Shown piece by piece: positions 1 to 9,700 of a stretch of DNA of 64,000 nt. Position numbers and translations under genes: made by a program. Position 1 is the first letter of the stretch. Every line of letters begins with the position of its first letter. The DNA lies in contig NZ_JBEQWH010000001.1 in the NCBI RefSeq assembly GCF_047501175.1, forward strand, positions 186,001-250,000, given 5' to 3'. This stretch comes from Methanoprimaticola sp047501175 (GTDB lineage Archaea; Thermoplasmatota; Thermoplasmata; Methanomassiliicoccales; Methanomethylophilaceae). A model generated the notes under the pieces. It was not told where the DNA came from. It saw only the letters and a program-made list of their open reading frames with translations, and ran no database searches.

Positions 1-2
1 CT

Positions 3-521
3 GAGAAATGGATGCACCCCGACCTGGTTTCGGTTCATTTTCCATTTGAGGACTTGGATGGGGATACTGTGGAACTTGCCAGAAATTGTGGGCAGTCCAG
101 TACAACTCTATATTCGTTCGAGATGAAAATATCTATCACGGGGTCGAATGTGAGGGAGTATTTCTTTCAGGCCGTTTCCAATTCTAGTTGGGCGAATGAG
201 GGCTATCTCGTGGCACTCGAGTATTCAGAGGAAGCATTGGAGCAACTATCCCGTCTATGTCCGTCCTTTGGGATTGGAGCCATACGGCTTAATGTGTCCG
301 ACGTACACCAATCAGAGGTATTGATATCTGCTAGTGAAAGGGAATTTTTGGATTTTGGAATCATTGACGATCTATTGGTGATAAATCATGATTTCAAGAA
401 TTTTATCAGATCAATCAATGACTCGATGAAGACACAGCGCATTATAAAGACGGACTATGACATCGTAATGTCTGATGAAGATCTCAATGAGTATCTGGCT
501 CAGAAGAATATCAGCATATGA
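3..521 (+). CDS. COG2958/HrgA-like protein, C-terminal part
   Basis: The reading frame is open from the window edge, so the protein is 5'-truncated; about 172 residues are visible, ending in TGA. The visible part (KWMHPDLVSVHFPF, then FFQAVSNSSWANEGYLVA and FGIGAIRLN) matches my recollection of the conserved C-terminal domain of COG2958/HrgA proteins, which usually carry an N-terminal HARE/winged-helix domain and often sit beside restriction or other defence genes. Role unknown, possibly nucleic-acid binding. It converges on the ATPase gene to its right with about 50 bases between the stops. No internal lesion is seen. Confidence 0.6.
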   Translation, partial: EKWMHPDLVSVHFPFEDLDGDTVELARNCGQSSTTLYSFEMKISITGSNVREYFFQAVSNSSWANEGYLVALEYSEEALEQLSRLCPSFGIGAIRLNVSDVHQSEVLISASEREFLDFGIIDDLLVINHDFKNFIRSINDSMKTQRIIKTDYDIVMSDEDLNEYLAQKNISI

Positions 522-573
522 TGCAGAGGTCAACTACGGCTTGATTTTGCGATCTTCCCGTTCGATACGATGC

Positions 574-1890
574 TCAATCCCTCAGACACGACAGCGGGAT
601 GACATGGACCCCATCCTCCCTGGTGTACGCCGCACCGTCCGCGGTGACCACAGCGAGGAACGACGGGGGCCTCATGCCCTCGGGATCCACCTTGTCCTTC
701 AGCGCCATCAGGTTCCTGGCGGCCTCGTCCGCCCAGGAATCGTTCAGCTTGACCTCGATTGCACCCCATCTGCCCCTCGGCAGATGGACGATAGCATCCA
801 CCTCGAGCCCGTTCTTGTCACGGTAGTGGCACACGTGCCCGTCCATGGTCTGCGCATACACTCTCAGGTCGCGGACGACCATGGTCTCGAACAGGAGTCC
901 GAACGTGTTGGGGTCGGATATGAGGTCGTCCGGTCCCGCATCGAGGAAGTACGCCGCGATCGCCGGATCGGTGAGATGCCTGGTCTCCGATGTGCGGATG
1001 GCGGTCTTGGACCTCAGCTGGGGGCTCCACGCCTGCAGATTGTCGGTGATGCATATGTTCTGGAGGGCGTTGAGGTGCTTGTGCAACGTGTTGATGCTTA
1101 TCGCCGTCCCGCCCTGGTTCATGTCCGCCAGGATGTTGGTCGCGGACATCTCCGATGCCGAGGCCCTTGACAGGGACCTCAGCAGCGAGCGCATGACCCT
1201 GTTGCTGCCCTTCGAACTTCTCTTGGCATTCGTAGATGCCCCATCCCGGTCATCGTACGCGTCCAGGTCGTAGTCATGGTCGATGATGGCGTTGCAGTAC
1301 CCCTCGAGCTTCCTGTACGCATCCCTGCCGTCCAAGTTTATGCTGTCCGGCCATCCTCCGTGGACGAGGTGCTCCGCCATGCCCTCGAACCCGTATTCGG
1401 GCAGGCCCGATACGGAATCCGCCCCGTCGAACAATCCGGACAGGCTCACGTCACCGGTGGACAGACCGGATTCCCAGAGGCTCATGGTCCTCATCTTCAG
1501 TCTGCTGATGCGACCTGCACCGGAGTGGTCGATCTCATCGTCGTTGATCATCTTGGACCCGGTCAGGATGAAGAGGCCATGATCCTTCCTCTTATCGATC
1601 TGGTACCTTGCGGCATCCCAGATCTCGGGGATCTTCTGCCACTCGTCCACCAGCACCGGGGTCCCTCCTCTCAGGAGGAGCGACGGGTCCAGGTTGGCCA
1701 TGCTCCTGTACCGGTTGTACTGCTTCCTGTCCTGGAGGTATATCCCGCTCTCGGCGACCCTCTCTGCGGTGGTGGTCTTCCCGCACCACTTCGGACCCGT
1801 GATGACGACGCCTCCGAACAGGCGCATATGGTCCTTCAGGACACCGTCCATCAGGCGGGGCATGTAATCCGGGTCGTTGTTGATCGCCAT
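574..1890 (-). CDS. AAA ATPase with DUF4143 domain (copy 1)
   Basis: 438 residues. The N-terminal AAA_14 ATPase domain has a Walker A motif GPKWCGKTT at residues 32-40 and a Walker B-like LVDEWQKIPEIWDAAR near residues 80-95, typical of the archaeal/bacterial AAA+DUF4143 family. The C-terminal DUF4143 part carries the GLEVDAIVHLPRGRWGAIEVK stretch, which resembles a PD-(D/E)xK-type fold (D...ExK). The family is abundant in gut archaea and bacteria and has no settled function. The ATG at 1890 lies about 20 bases from a TATA-like TTAATATATA, so the mRNA is probably leaderless. 24-bp spaced repeats start directly upstream of that box and suggest dedicated regulation. Confidence 0.85.
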   Translation of the reverse strand: MAINNDPDYMPRLMDGVLKDHMRLFGGVVITGPKWCGKTTTAERVAESGIYLQDRKQYNRYRSMANLDPSLLLRGGTPVLVDEWQKIPEIWDAARYQIDKRKDHGLFILTGSKMINDDEIDHSGAGRISRLKMRTMSLWESGLSTGDVSLSGLFDGADSVSGLPEYGFEGMAEHLVHGGWPDSINLDGRDAYRKLEGYCNAIIDHDYDLDAYDDRDGASTNAKRSSKGSNRVMRSLLRSLSRASASEMSATNILADMNQGGTAISINTLHKHLNALQNICITDNLQAWSPQLRSKTAIRTSETRHLTDPAIAAYFLDAGPDDLISDPNTFGLLFETMVVRDLRVYAQTMDGHVCHYRDKNGLEVDAIVHLPRGRWGAIEVKLNDSWADEAARNLMALKDKVDPEGMRPPSFLAVVTADGAAYTREDGVHVIPLSCLRD

Positions 1891-1907
1891 GGTTGGTGAT
1901 ATGTCTG

Positions 1908-1920
1908 GATATATATTAAT
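1908..1920 (-). promoter_or_regulatory. TATA-like box for the DUF4143 ATPase at 574-1890
   Basis: On the minus strand this reads TTAATATATATCC, ending 18 bases before the ATG at 1890. That spacing suits a leaderless archaeal transcript. The first 24-bp repeat abuts it on the BRE side. Confidence 0.5.
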
Positions 1921-2006
1921 TGGTAGAGTTGGCTATTGTATGAGTGGTAGAGTTGGCTGTAATATATGTGGTTGATCCGGCCATGCATATCGTGGTAGAG
2001 TCGGAG
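1921..2006. repeat. 24-bp periodic repeats, set 1
   Basis: The 14-mer TGGTAGAGTTGGCT occurs at 1921-1934 and 1945-1958, with a degenerate copy at 1969 (TGGTTGATCCGG) and a partial one at 1993 (TGGTAGAGTCGG). Every copy starts exactly 24 bases after the previous one, with a variable 10-base spacer. A second set with the same period lies at 4195-4256. The position next to the ATPase promoter suggests multimeric operator sites. Confidence 0.7.
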
Positions 2007-2012
2007 ATTACG

Positions 2013-2037
2013 ATTGTGACTACACTGTAGTCACAAT
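2013..2037. promoter_or_regulatory. 25-bp perfect palindrome (operator-like)
   Basis: Arms ATTGTGACTACA and TGTAGTCACAAT flank a single central C: 12-bp arms with no mismatch. It lies between the divergent ATPase (start 1890) and M3 peptidase (start 2299) genes. Perfect symmetry with almost no loop fits a dimeric DNA-binding protein better than a hairpin. The bases from 2038 to about 2260 hold nothing else I can support. Confidence 0.6.
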
Positions 2038-2298
2038 TCGATATCGGATGGAGGATTGCAGTTTCCGAGAGCAGTTTCGGATCATGGGGGCATTCATCGG
2101 GAAAGTATGTGGGTTCGATCGATGCTGCCATTTCCAGGATCGGAGATGGTCCGATGAACGGTGGACCCTGCGCCCTATCATGGCAGGTCCATCACGCGTT
2201 CCACGAAGGGCCTCCAGGCAGTCATGCTTTCTCTTCCGGATGATCATCCGAGCGCTCCAGACAAGACCAGCTTTAAGACGGCATGACGATTGCACCCC

Positions 2299-4059
2299 AT
2301 GAAGAGATCCAACATCAAGCTTGCCACGATAGCGGCGATCGCCATCGTGGCCATCCTCGTCGGGTCGTTCATCCTTTATGGACAGGATGACGGTCCGCAC
2401 GATGACATGCGCACGTTCCCGACGGAGATGACGGATGCCGACCGCTCATACACATCCCCGGAGGAGGCGACGGAGACGTTCGATGCCGCCATGAGGGACC
2501 TCGACTCCGTTCTGAACGACGGTTCCTCTCAGCCGGGGGATGTCGCGGAGGCCACGCGGAATGCGTTCATCGCATACAACAGCCTGAGCCAGCAGCGCGA
2601 CTTCGCTCATCTCGACTACTGCTTCGATCCGTTCGGCATGAGGGAGGAGCACCTCGGATGGGAATCCGCCCTGGACGATGCGACGGACGCGTTCAACTCG
2701 GGAATCAGGGATGCCCTGAACGGGGAGCACTCGGAGACGGTCGCCGATGTCGTGAGGTCCTTCGGGAAGAGGACCTCCGAGTACCTGGGTTACACGGACC
2801 TGACGGACGAGCAAAGATCCCTGACGGACGAGCGCTCCGAGTTGATCTCTGTCTACAACGACATCATCTCGACGGACTACACATGGACCGATCCCGAAGG
2901 CCGCACCTGGACGTTCGACTCCGCTTACGACAGCACTGTGTTGACCGATCCCGAGAAGATGGAGATATGCCAGAACATCCACCGTCTCCAGATGGACGAT
3001 GCCACCGAGGTCTACATAGACATAGTCCGTGTGAACAACGACCTGGCGGAGACGTACGGGTACCATTGTTATGCGGACATGGAGTACAAGGTGGAGTACG
3101 GAAGGGAGTATTCCACCAAGGATGCCGAGATGCTGTTCGAGGACCTGGGACCGGCCCTGGAGCTGCGCAACGAGCTGTTCGAGATCATCGATGGGGACGA
3201 GACCCTGTCGTCCGATACCCTGGACCGTCTCGCGGAGATGGAGGGCAGGGACATCATCGAGGCCATATCGCCGGTGATCGAGGACCTCGGGCCGGAGTAC
3301 AAGGGGTACCTGGACTGGATGGTCCGCAACGGCACCATATTCCTGGAGTCCGTCGAGGGGCAGCTCAACATGGGCTATTCGACGGAGCTCGCGGTGAACC
3401 ACGGCTCCCTGATGTACGTGGTGCCCGGGAGCTGGGGTGTGCCCATGACCGTCACCCACGAGTTCGGGCATTCGGCGAACGCGGGGCTGAACATGTTCCC
3501 CTCGGAGTGCTACGACGTCAGCGAGATCCACTCCCAGGGGCTGGAGGCGCTGGTGATGGTCAACGCGGAGAGGGTCTTCGGGGAGGATGCCAGGGCCCTG
3601 GTGGCATCGCAGATGCTCAAGATGCTGACCTCGGTCAACATGGGCGCCTTGCGCTCGGACTTCGAGCTCTGGGCGTACGAGACGGAGGCGGAAGGCACCG
3701 AGCTTACGGTCGATACGGTCAACTCCTCCTACGCCAGGATGGCGGAGGAGCACGGCATCGATGTGGACGCGTACGGCCTGGGTGCGGGATACTCGTGGCA
3801 GAGCGTCCACCACCTGTTCGACGTCCCGATGTACTATGTCAGCTATGTCACATCATCGATGAACGCGCTGGAGCTGTTCGTCATGGCGTCCGAGGACTAC
3901 GGGCATGCGGAATCCGTGTATCTGGCTCTTACCGAGCAGAACGGCGTGCACGGTTATGTGCAGGCCGTGGAGATGGCTGGACTGTCGAACATGCTCGACG
4001 GCAGGAACGTGGAGGCCGTGATGGCATCCGTCGGCGAGTGGATCGAGGAGAACCTCTGA
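2299..4059 (+). CDS. Membrane-anchored M3-family metallopeptidase (oligoendopeptidase F-like)
   Basis: 586 residues from the ATG at 2299; a TTG nine bases upstream is in frame, but a TTTAAG box at 2273-2278 favours a leaderless ATG. Residues 1-30 form a basic-hydrophobic signal/anchor (KRSNIKLATIAAIAIVAILVG), so the protein should act outside the membrane. The zinc site HEFGHS starts at about residue 387, with a downstream ECYDVSEIHSQGLEAL stretch supplying the likely third ligand and the family's helical C-terminus after it. Length fits M3B/PepF enzymes. It is expected to degrade short peptides and stands alone between two repeat-rich spacers. Confidence 0.85.
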   Translation: MKRSNIKLATIAAIAIVAILVGSFILYGQDDGPHDDMRTFPTEMTDADRSYTSPEEATETFDAAMRDLDSVLNDGSSQPGDVAEATRNAFIAYNSLSQQRDFAHLDYCFDPFGMREEHLGWESALDDATDAFNSGIRDALNGEHSETVADVVRSFGKRTSEYLGYTDLTDEQRSLTDERSELISVYNDIISTDYTWTDPEGRTWTFDSAYDSTVLTDPEKMEICQNIHRLQMDDATEVYIDIVRVNNDLAETYGYHCYADMEYKVEYGREYSTKDAEMLFEDLGPALELRNELFEIIDGDETLSSDTLDRLAEMEGRDIIEAISPVIEDLGPEYKGYLDWMVRNGTIFLESVEGQLNMGYSTELAVNHGSLMYVVPGSWGVPMTVTHEFGHSANAGLNMFPSECYDVSEIHSQGLEALVMVNAERVFGEDARALVASQMLKMLTSVNMGALRSDFELWAYETEAEGTELTVDTVNSSYARMAEEHGIDVDAYGLGAGYSWQSVHHLFDVPMYYVSYVTSSMNALELFVMASEDYGHAESVYLALTEQNGVHGYVQAVEMAGLSNMLDGRNVEAVMASVGEWIEENL

Positions 4060-4194
4060 CCGTCGCATCATGCCGCCATGCATGAGGATTTGTGCATGGC
4101 GGTCAACCTTTTTCGATTCTGTTGGGCGTTCGGATTATATGCGGTGCAGAACAATTCTACAATTGCCGATTTGGATGTCTGGGTATGTTCAGAT

Positions 4195-4256
4195 TGGTAG
4201 AGTTAGCTGCGGTTTTGTTGGTAGAGTTGGCTATGGATTTCCTGGTAGGGTTGGAT
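4195..4256. repeat. 24-bp periodic repeats, set 2
   Basis: Copies TGGTAGAGTTAGCT (4195), TGGTAGAGTTGGCT (4219) and TGGTAGGGTTGGAT (4243) again start exactly 24 bases apart. Same core as set 1 at 1921. This 4060-4386 spacer has no convincing gene; it lies downstream of both the M3 peptidase and the second ATPase, so here the repeats do not sit beside an obvious promoter. Confidence 0.7.
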
Positions 4257-4258
4257 TC

Positions 4259-4277
4259 GTGTCAACAGTGTTGACAC
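4259..4277. promoter_or_regulatory. 19-bp palindrome (operator-like)
   Basis: Arms GTGTCAAC and GTTGACAC flank AGT; the 8-bp arms match perfectly. It begins three bases after repeat set 2, as the 25-bp palindrome at 2013 begins shortly after repeat set 1. Repeats followed by a palindrome therefore recur at both sites. Confidence 0.5.
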
Positions 4278-4386
4278 AATCTAACACGATATGGAGGGGC
4301 GGTCAGGAACTATATGAGAGATGTCAGCCCCCACATACTGTCAAGCATAGCAGAATGTTGAAAAACAGTACGTCTCAGTCCCCTAG

Positions 4387-5601
4387 TCAATGATCCAACA
4401 ACCAATCTACGATGTTCCTATGGATGATGCCGTTCCTTCCCCTGTCCAACGAGTCCATCGACAGCACATGCTTCGGGAAGTTGTCCCCGATCGATTCCAA
4501 CGAACGGAATTCCCGCTCGACAGTGGACTCTGAGGCCAACAGATACGACACCTGGTAGTATTCGGTGACCTTCCCCCTGGTGGCCACGAAATCGACCTCC
4601 AGTCCGTCGTTCCTGCCGATACACACATCGTATCCTCTGAACCTCAGTTCATTGTACACAATGTTCTCCAGCACCTGGTCTATGGACAGGGAGTTGCTCA
4701 TCCCGTTGGCCTCCCTCATCCCCAGGTCGGTCATGTAGTACTTGTGGTCTATCCTCAGGATCTCCCTGCCGCGGATGTCCTTCCGGGGGACCCTCGAGAG
4801 GAACATCGCATCCTCCGCGGCATCGAGATATTCCAGGATGGAATCCGCGGAGGCCTTCTTGCCCTGACTCCTGAGATAGTTACCCACGTTGGTCGAGTTG
4901 ACCACATGTCCAATCTCTGACATCGCGTACCCGAGGATCTCCTTCAACGCCATGGTGTTCCTGATCCCCTTCCTGCCGGCGATGTCGTTGATCACGACGG
5001 AATCGTACATGGCCGTGAGCATGGAGTCGGTCATGAGGGGGTCGTATCCGTTCATCACGATCAGCGGCATCCCGCCGTGATGAAGGTACAGGTCGAAGAG
5101 CTCCTCCACGGTGCGTGATCCCCTGCGCATCCTCTCCACTCCGACGACCTCCGAGAACGAGAATGGCAGGATGCCGATCTCCACGTATCTTCCGGCAAGA
5201 TGGGTGGCCATCTCCCCGGACAGCATCTTGGAGCTGGAGCCCGTGATGTATATGTCCGCATCGAGGTCGGTGAGCATCGCACGCACGCAGGTATGCCAGC
5301 CGTCGAGGTTCTGGATCTCGTCCAGGAACACGTGCACATGACCTTTGCCGGAGGCCCATGATGCGATGGAATCGTACATGTCGTCGGCATCCTTGAAGCG
5401 GGGGGTGTTCCTGGATTCCAGGTCGTACTTCAGGATCCTGTCATCGGGTACTCCTCCGGATATGAGTTCGGACATCATCTGGTCCATGATGGTGGACTTC
5501 CCACAGCGTCTCATCCCGGTGATGACCTTCACCACGTCCTTACCGATGAACGGACGTATCCGGGAGAGATAGGATTCCCTGACATACGTGTTCTTTCCCA
5601 T
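4387..5601 (-). CDS. AAA ATPase with DUF4143 domain (copy 2)
   Basis: 404 residues. Walker A is GMRRCGKST at about residues 29-37, Walker B HVHVFLDEIQNLDGW at about 92-106, followed by an Arg-rich sensor region and a C-terminal DUF4143 domain with GLEVDFVATRGKVTEYYQVSY. It is the same family as the gene at 574-1890 but clearly diverged, so not a recent duplicate. The ATG at 5601 follows a TATA-like TTTAAATATAC about 20-30 bases upstream. Two 18-bp palindromic sites overlap or adjoin that promoter, suggesting repression, perhaps autoregulation. Function of the family is unknown. Confidence 0.85.
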   Translation of the reverse strand: MGKNTYVRESYLSRIRPFIGKDVVKVITGMRRCGKSTIMDQMMSELISGGVPDDRILKYDLESRNTPRFKDADDMYDSIASWASGKGHVHVFLDEIQNLDGWHTCVRAMLTDLDADIYITGSSSKMLSGEMATHLAGRYVEIGILPFSFSEVVGVERMRRGSRTVEELFDLYLHHGGMPLIVMNGYDPLMTDSMLTAMYDSVVINDIAGRKGIRNTMALKEILGYAMSEIGHVVNSTNVGNYLRSQGKKASADSILEYLDAAEDAMFLSRVPRKDIRGREILRIDHKYYMTDLGMREANGMSNSLSIDQVLENIVYNELRFRGYDVCIGRNDGLEVDFVATRGKVTEYYQVSYLLASESTVEREFRSLESIGDNFPKHVLSMDSLDRGRNGIIHRNIVDWLLDH

Positions 5602-5617
5602 ACGGTCCGTCAGGGAT

Positions 5618-5687
5618 TGTGTATATTTAAATTCGATTGTAATCGAATAATAATTGGAAAATAGATTTTACTCGACTATAATCGAAT
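5618..5687 (-). promoter_or_regulatory. Promoter with two palindromic operator sites for the ATPase at 4387-5601
   Basis: A TATA-like sequence lies at about 5620-5630. Immediately beyond it, 5631-5648 is ATTCGATT-GT-AATCGAAT (perfect 8-bp arms), and 5670-5687 is an imperfect copy ACTCGACT-AT-AATCGAAT. The two sites start 39 bases apart. The first overlaps the expected BRE, a classic place for an archaeal repressor. Confidence 0.6.
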
Positions 5688-5808
5688 GATGTTTGAGTAC
5701 GGGGATATCGTTAACCTTCGGTGTATGGATGTTTGGACTCCTATGGGAGAAATCTGTCGATATGGTTCCCGACCCTTGTTTATATAGCGTAAATGCTATC
5801 ATGTAGTT

Positions 5809-6113
5809 GTGGGCAAGGTCAAGGAGTATACGTTCGAGGAGCTTTCCCGGATAGTCGGAGTCATTGCTGCAGACTATGGCATGAAGCGCGTAACATCTTC
5901 GGTTCTAGGGCCTGCGGGGACAATACAGAGGACAGCGACTATGATTTCCTCGTCGTTCCCGATGATGACTGCGGGATGTTCAGGCTTGCAGGGTTCTTCA
6001 GCAAGTTGGAGGATGTGTTCGGTGATGTGGATCTCGTCTGCGACGACCCGGCCGAGGGTGATGATTTCATTCAGAGGATATCCAAGGATTTGAGGTTGGT
6101 ATATGAGGCCTGA
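5809..6113 (+). pseudogene. Frameshifted MNT-type nucleotidyltransferase
   Basis: From a GTG at 5809 one frame gives MGKVKEYTFEELSRIV and ...DYGMKRV; a second frame then continues with IFGSRACGDNTEDSDYDFLVV to 6113. Together they make a small nucleotidyltransferase with the GSRxxG...DSDYD active-site signature of MNT/MntA-like minimal enzymes, which partner HEPN proteins in toxin-antitoxin pairs. The shift falls at GTAACATC (about 5889-5897), where one lost T from GTATACATC explains it. A TATATA box lies near 5779-5788. No HEPN partner follows; transposase debris does. A sequencing error is the alternative. Confidence 0.7.
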
Positions 6114-6300
6114 TTCGGGAGCGTGTCACCGAACTTTCGTTTGAGGTTCCCGAACGTCGTCTCTATGTGCCAACGTTTCCCGTAGCCGATCTCTTCCACA
6201 CACTTCTCGCGACCCACCTCGAGCATCCTTTGAACTTCCCGCTGGAGCTGTTCCTTCCCTTCTGGTCCAGTCCGCTGTGGATGTTTATGATGAACTTATA
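6104..6300 (-). pseudogene. Transposase C-terminal remnant
   Basis: Translating the minus strand gives EKCVEEIGYGKRW, then HIETTFGNLKRKFGDTLP, the C-terminal YxKRWxIEttF...K signature of DDE transposases, including the catalytic Glu. No start or upstream catalytic domain remains. It belongs to a different subgroup from the transposase at 10047-11627, which has NVEMAFDVFKSELDG at the same place. It abuts the broken nucleotidyltransferase, which it probably damaged. Confidence 0.6.
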
Positions 6301-6340
6301 TAAAAACCATTGAAAATCCATCTAATATCAGTCATAATTT

Positions 6341-6393
6341 CGAAATTCTCGAGTTTGAGCTACTGAGGTGTAGCTCAAGATCTGGAATTTCGG
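6341..6393. repeat. Solo 53-bp inverted repeat made of two IS ends
   Basis: The left arm CGAAATTCTCGAGTTTGAGC and the right arm (reverse complement CCGAAATTCCAGATCTTGAG) are near-identical and meet at a GAGCTAC-TGAGGT-GTAGCTC core. The left arm resembles the left end of the IS at 10021 and the right arm its right end at 11755. It could be a MITE or the relic of an abutted IS-end junction. The rest of 6394-6700 is very AT-rich with no gene that I can support. Confidence 0.55.
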
Positions 6394-6723
6394 ATAATTG
6401 GATGAATGATTATATTTTCAGATATAAATCAATACTTGTTTTATTTCATTTAACGGTCGTTTTTATGTTAAAAATGCCTGTTTCATTATTTTTGTGGCTA
6501 TTTTGTGACTACAAAACACCCTGTTTTCCTAGTCTACTGATTTACAACTCTATTTTTCATTTTTAATGTGCCAGGGCTATTTTGATTAGGTGTGGCTTTG
6601 GTCTTCTGATTATTTCTTGAACATCGATTTAGATCTGTTAGAATTCAGTGGCTTTTTAAAATAGAACAATTACAGAAGGAACAATAACATAGAACACATA
6701 TGCGTATTTGAAAAGGAGATAAT

Positions 6724-9700
6724 ATGACTAAAGGTGGGGAGAAAGGGTATGGATTTCAAGATAATGTGAAATCATATTTTGTTCTCCTGATGGATCTTGA
6801 AAGGACAATTCATTCTGTAGATAGTGAGATAAATACTGAAAAAACTCACAGTATGGATGATATCGAGATAATAATGGACGACGGTCAACATTGTTTCCTT
6901 CAATGTAAGAATTATTCTGAACTGAAGATATCAGAAATAAAAATAGAGGGCAGTGAGATTACAATAAGAGCTGCCAAGCATCTTTTATCGCCAAATGGTA
7001 AAAACGTTCTTATCGTGCATAATTGGGATATATCGCCAACAACTCAATTCATGGGATTGGATGCGACAAATATCGGTGATGTAGTTGTTGCGCGTTGCAA
7101 TATTTCAGATAGAGATCTGTTATCGAATAGATACCAAAGTCAACTTCGTGTCAATAAAATCCTTGATCTTGTAGATAAACATACAGAGAATGGTGTCGGA
7201 TTAATAACTAGATCGGAATTGCCTTTGTTATGTACATATTCGACAAAACTGTTGAATGATACTGTGAACATAGATCGCGGAATCAATATACAATTGAATG
7301 AAATAAATTGTATTGTCGGAAAGCCAGGTTCTGGAAAAAGTCATTATTGTAATACAATGATGAACAAACTCGATCCAAATGATTGCATTCTTTATCGTTT
7401 TTGGATTTCAAATGACGATCCTGATTATGAAAAGAGGTTGTCTTATGAGGAATTTATATATGACCTATCAAAAAAGTTGTTTGACAATCCAGACATAAAA
7501 ACAGATGCTCAAATAATTGAACGTATCAAGCAGAGAGGTCATATTTTGATTCTCGACGGTCTTGATCACGTTTACAATTACAGGCCAACGGAGTACAAGT
7601 ACTATGAATCGTTTATCGATAGGTTATCCGGACATACATTGGTTATTTTCTGTCGCCCTTTTAAAGAATTAAAATGGATGAAAATGGAACTTGATGATTG
7701 GAGTAAAGATCAGTCCGATTATTTCATTGAAAAAGCATTCGATATCAGTGATGTGGCGATACAGAATGAGATCTTTGATTCCGTTAAAGGGTATCCACTG
7801 TTGACATATTATGTTGCAAAAAATTACACTGTTACGAAAAAAGTTCAGAATTATAGTGACATAGTTGAGATATCAGATTACTATGCCAAATTGTTTGAAC
7901 CAATTAATGAAAAGACACTTTTATCTGTTTTGTCCATTAGTCCTAGGTATTTGACAGAAGCAGATATAGATTGTCTTTTGGAAAGTCCGTTTAATCATGT
8001 AGTTAAAGAATTTATCAATCAATACTCATTTCTTTTCTCTTCCAAGTTGAATCGGTTTTCCCCGCTCCATGATAGTTTCTGCAATTATCTTAAATCAATT
8101 CCTGAGTGTAACAACAGGGATTTTCATGATCTTATAGTGAAAAAAGCAATTGAATCATTACTTTGTGGTGAGACAAGATTTATGTCAAGAGTCGGTTCAT
8201 TTGGTTTGAATCAAGAACAAAAACAGCAGTTGTTGCATGGATGCTGCAATTATGATTATCTGATCAATGTATTGAACAATACATATGATTGGGAATCCGT
8301 TGTTGATTTTTATAGAATATTGAAATCTTTCCTCGATGATTGTTCAAATTGTTTTTCGCTGTCAGAGTATTATGAATTTATTCTGATATCATTGATACTA
8401 GATCGTAATTTAGCAATAGAAGATGAGAAATTAATGTATTACTGCGCAAAACAGATGGTTATGCAGGATAAGGAAGAGTCAGATGTATTCAGTATGGGCC
8501 TTTTGTGGGCAATGATTGTGAAAATAAAAACAGGATCTGGGAATGTACTATTTCAGTGGGCTAAAGATAATAATCAAAACACTGAGAACTATCTGGAAAT
8601 TTTGGATGATGATCTGAAAAAAGATACCAAAATACTCAATTTGCCGAACGACGATAAATATCGTAATAGAATCAATTATGAGCCAATATCTGAACAGTGG
8701 GCCAGATGTGGTTATCTTTCTTATGTTTATGATGATGAAAGTGATGCATTCCGCAAACATGTTGTAGAATTAATAGAAAAACCAATAGAATATAAATGTA
8801 AAATATTGGACTACTTAATTTCTATCGGAGTGAAAAAATCAGAATATGATTTCAATTCAATACCACGCAAGATCATTGATTATTTGTATCGTAGTGGTAA
8901 ATTGAGGGAAGGAAATCCATATCTTGAATCCATAGATGCAATCATAACGTCGGAATATAAACGCGGTTCTTTTGATGTCGGGGAATCGATCAAAAAATGT
9001 TTAATATTGGCCGATGTAGAAAATCGCATCGTAAACTTGGATGGCTTATGGAAATATCTCTTTATGTATTGGGAGAGAAAGGACAGTTCTGTGTTATTTT
9101 TGCCTCATTTATTGATGATGTTCGAGTCTAAAGGATTGATATCGATGGTGGATTCGATATGGCTGATCGTCAATCTTCAAGATATGTCGGAAAAAGGAAT
9201 ACGCCACCTATTGTCAGAATATGTGAATGATAGAGGTGAGGAGTCGGTAAAATATTGTATCGAGCATCATTTACAGGAATATCTTTATTATTATTATATT
9301 TTTAAACCAGAAACAATCGACATGCTTCCTGATGTTGAAATTATTAATGAATTTGATAAATTGACAAGAAATGTTGATAACATTAACTACTATAGTATCG
9401 CCAGTATTATCGAAAGCCGTCATCGTGACCTGCTCCTAAAATTGATTACATTGAATCATATTTCTGTTCGTGGAGTACCGTCAGATCTATCGGAAGTGTT
9501 TTCAAATTGTCAGTGCGACTATCGTGAGAATGAAGAACCTGGACATCACGATATAGTTTTGGATAATTATGTCAGATCCGATGATGAGAAAACGATAATT
9601 GAGCAAAAGATTAGTATGTTGGATTTAGCCAAATATCACGATGGATGGCATAATGTTTTACCTTTTCCTGAGTTATACGCCAATTATGACAGTATAGAAT

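Noticed and set aside
1921..2006. CRISPR array from the evenly spaced repeats
   Set aside because: The repeats are only 14 bases with 10-base spacers, there are few copies and no cas gene is in the window.
2446..3813. 455-codon minus-strand frame inside the M3 peptidase gene
   Set aside because: Antisense shadow of a gene with a clear zinc site and signal sequence; no ribosome-binding site or motif.
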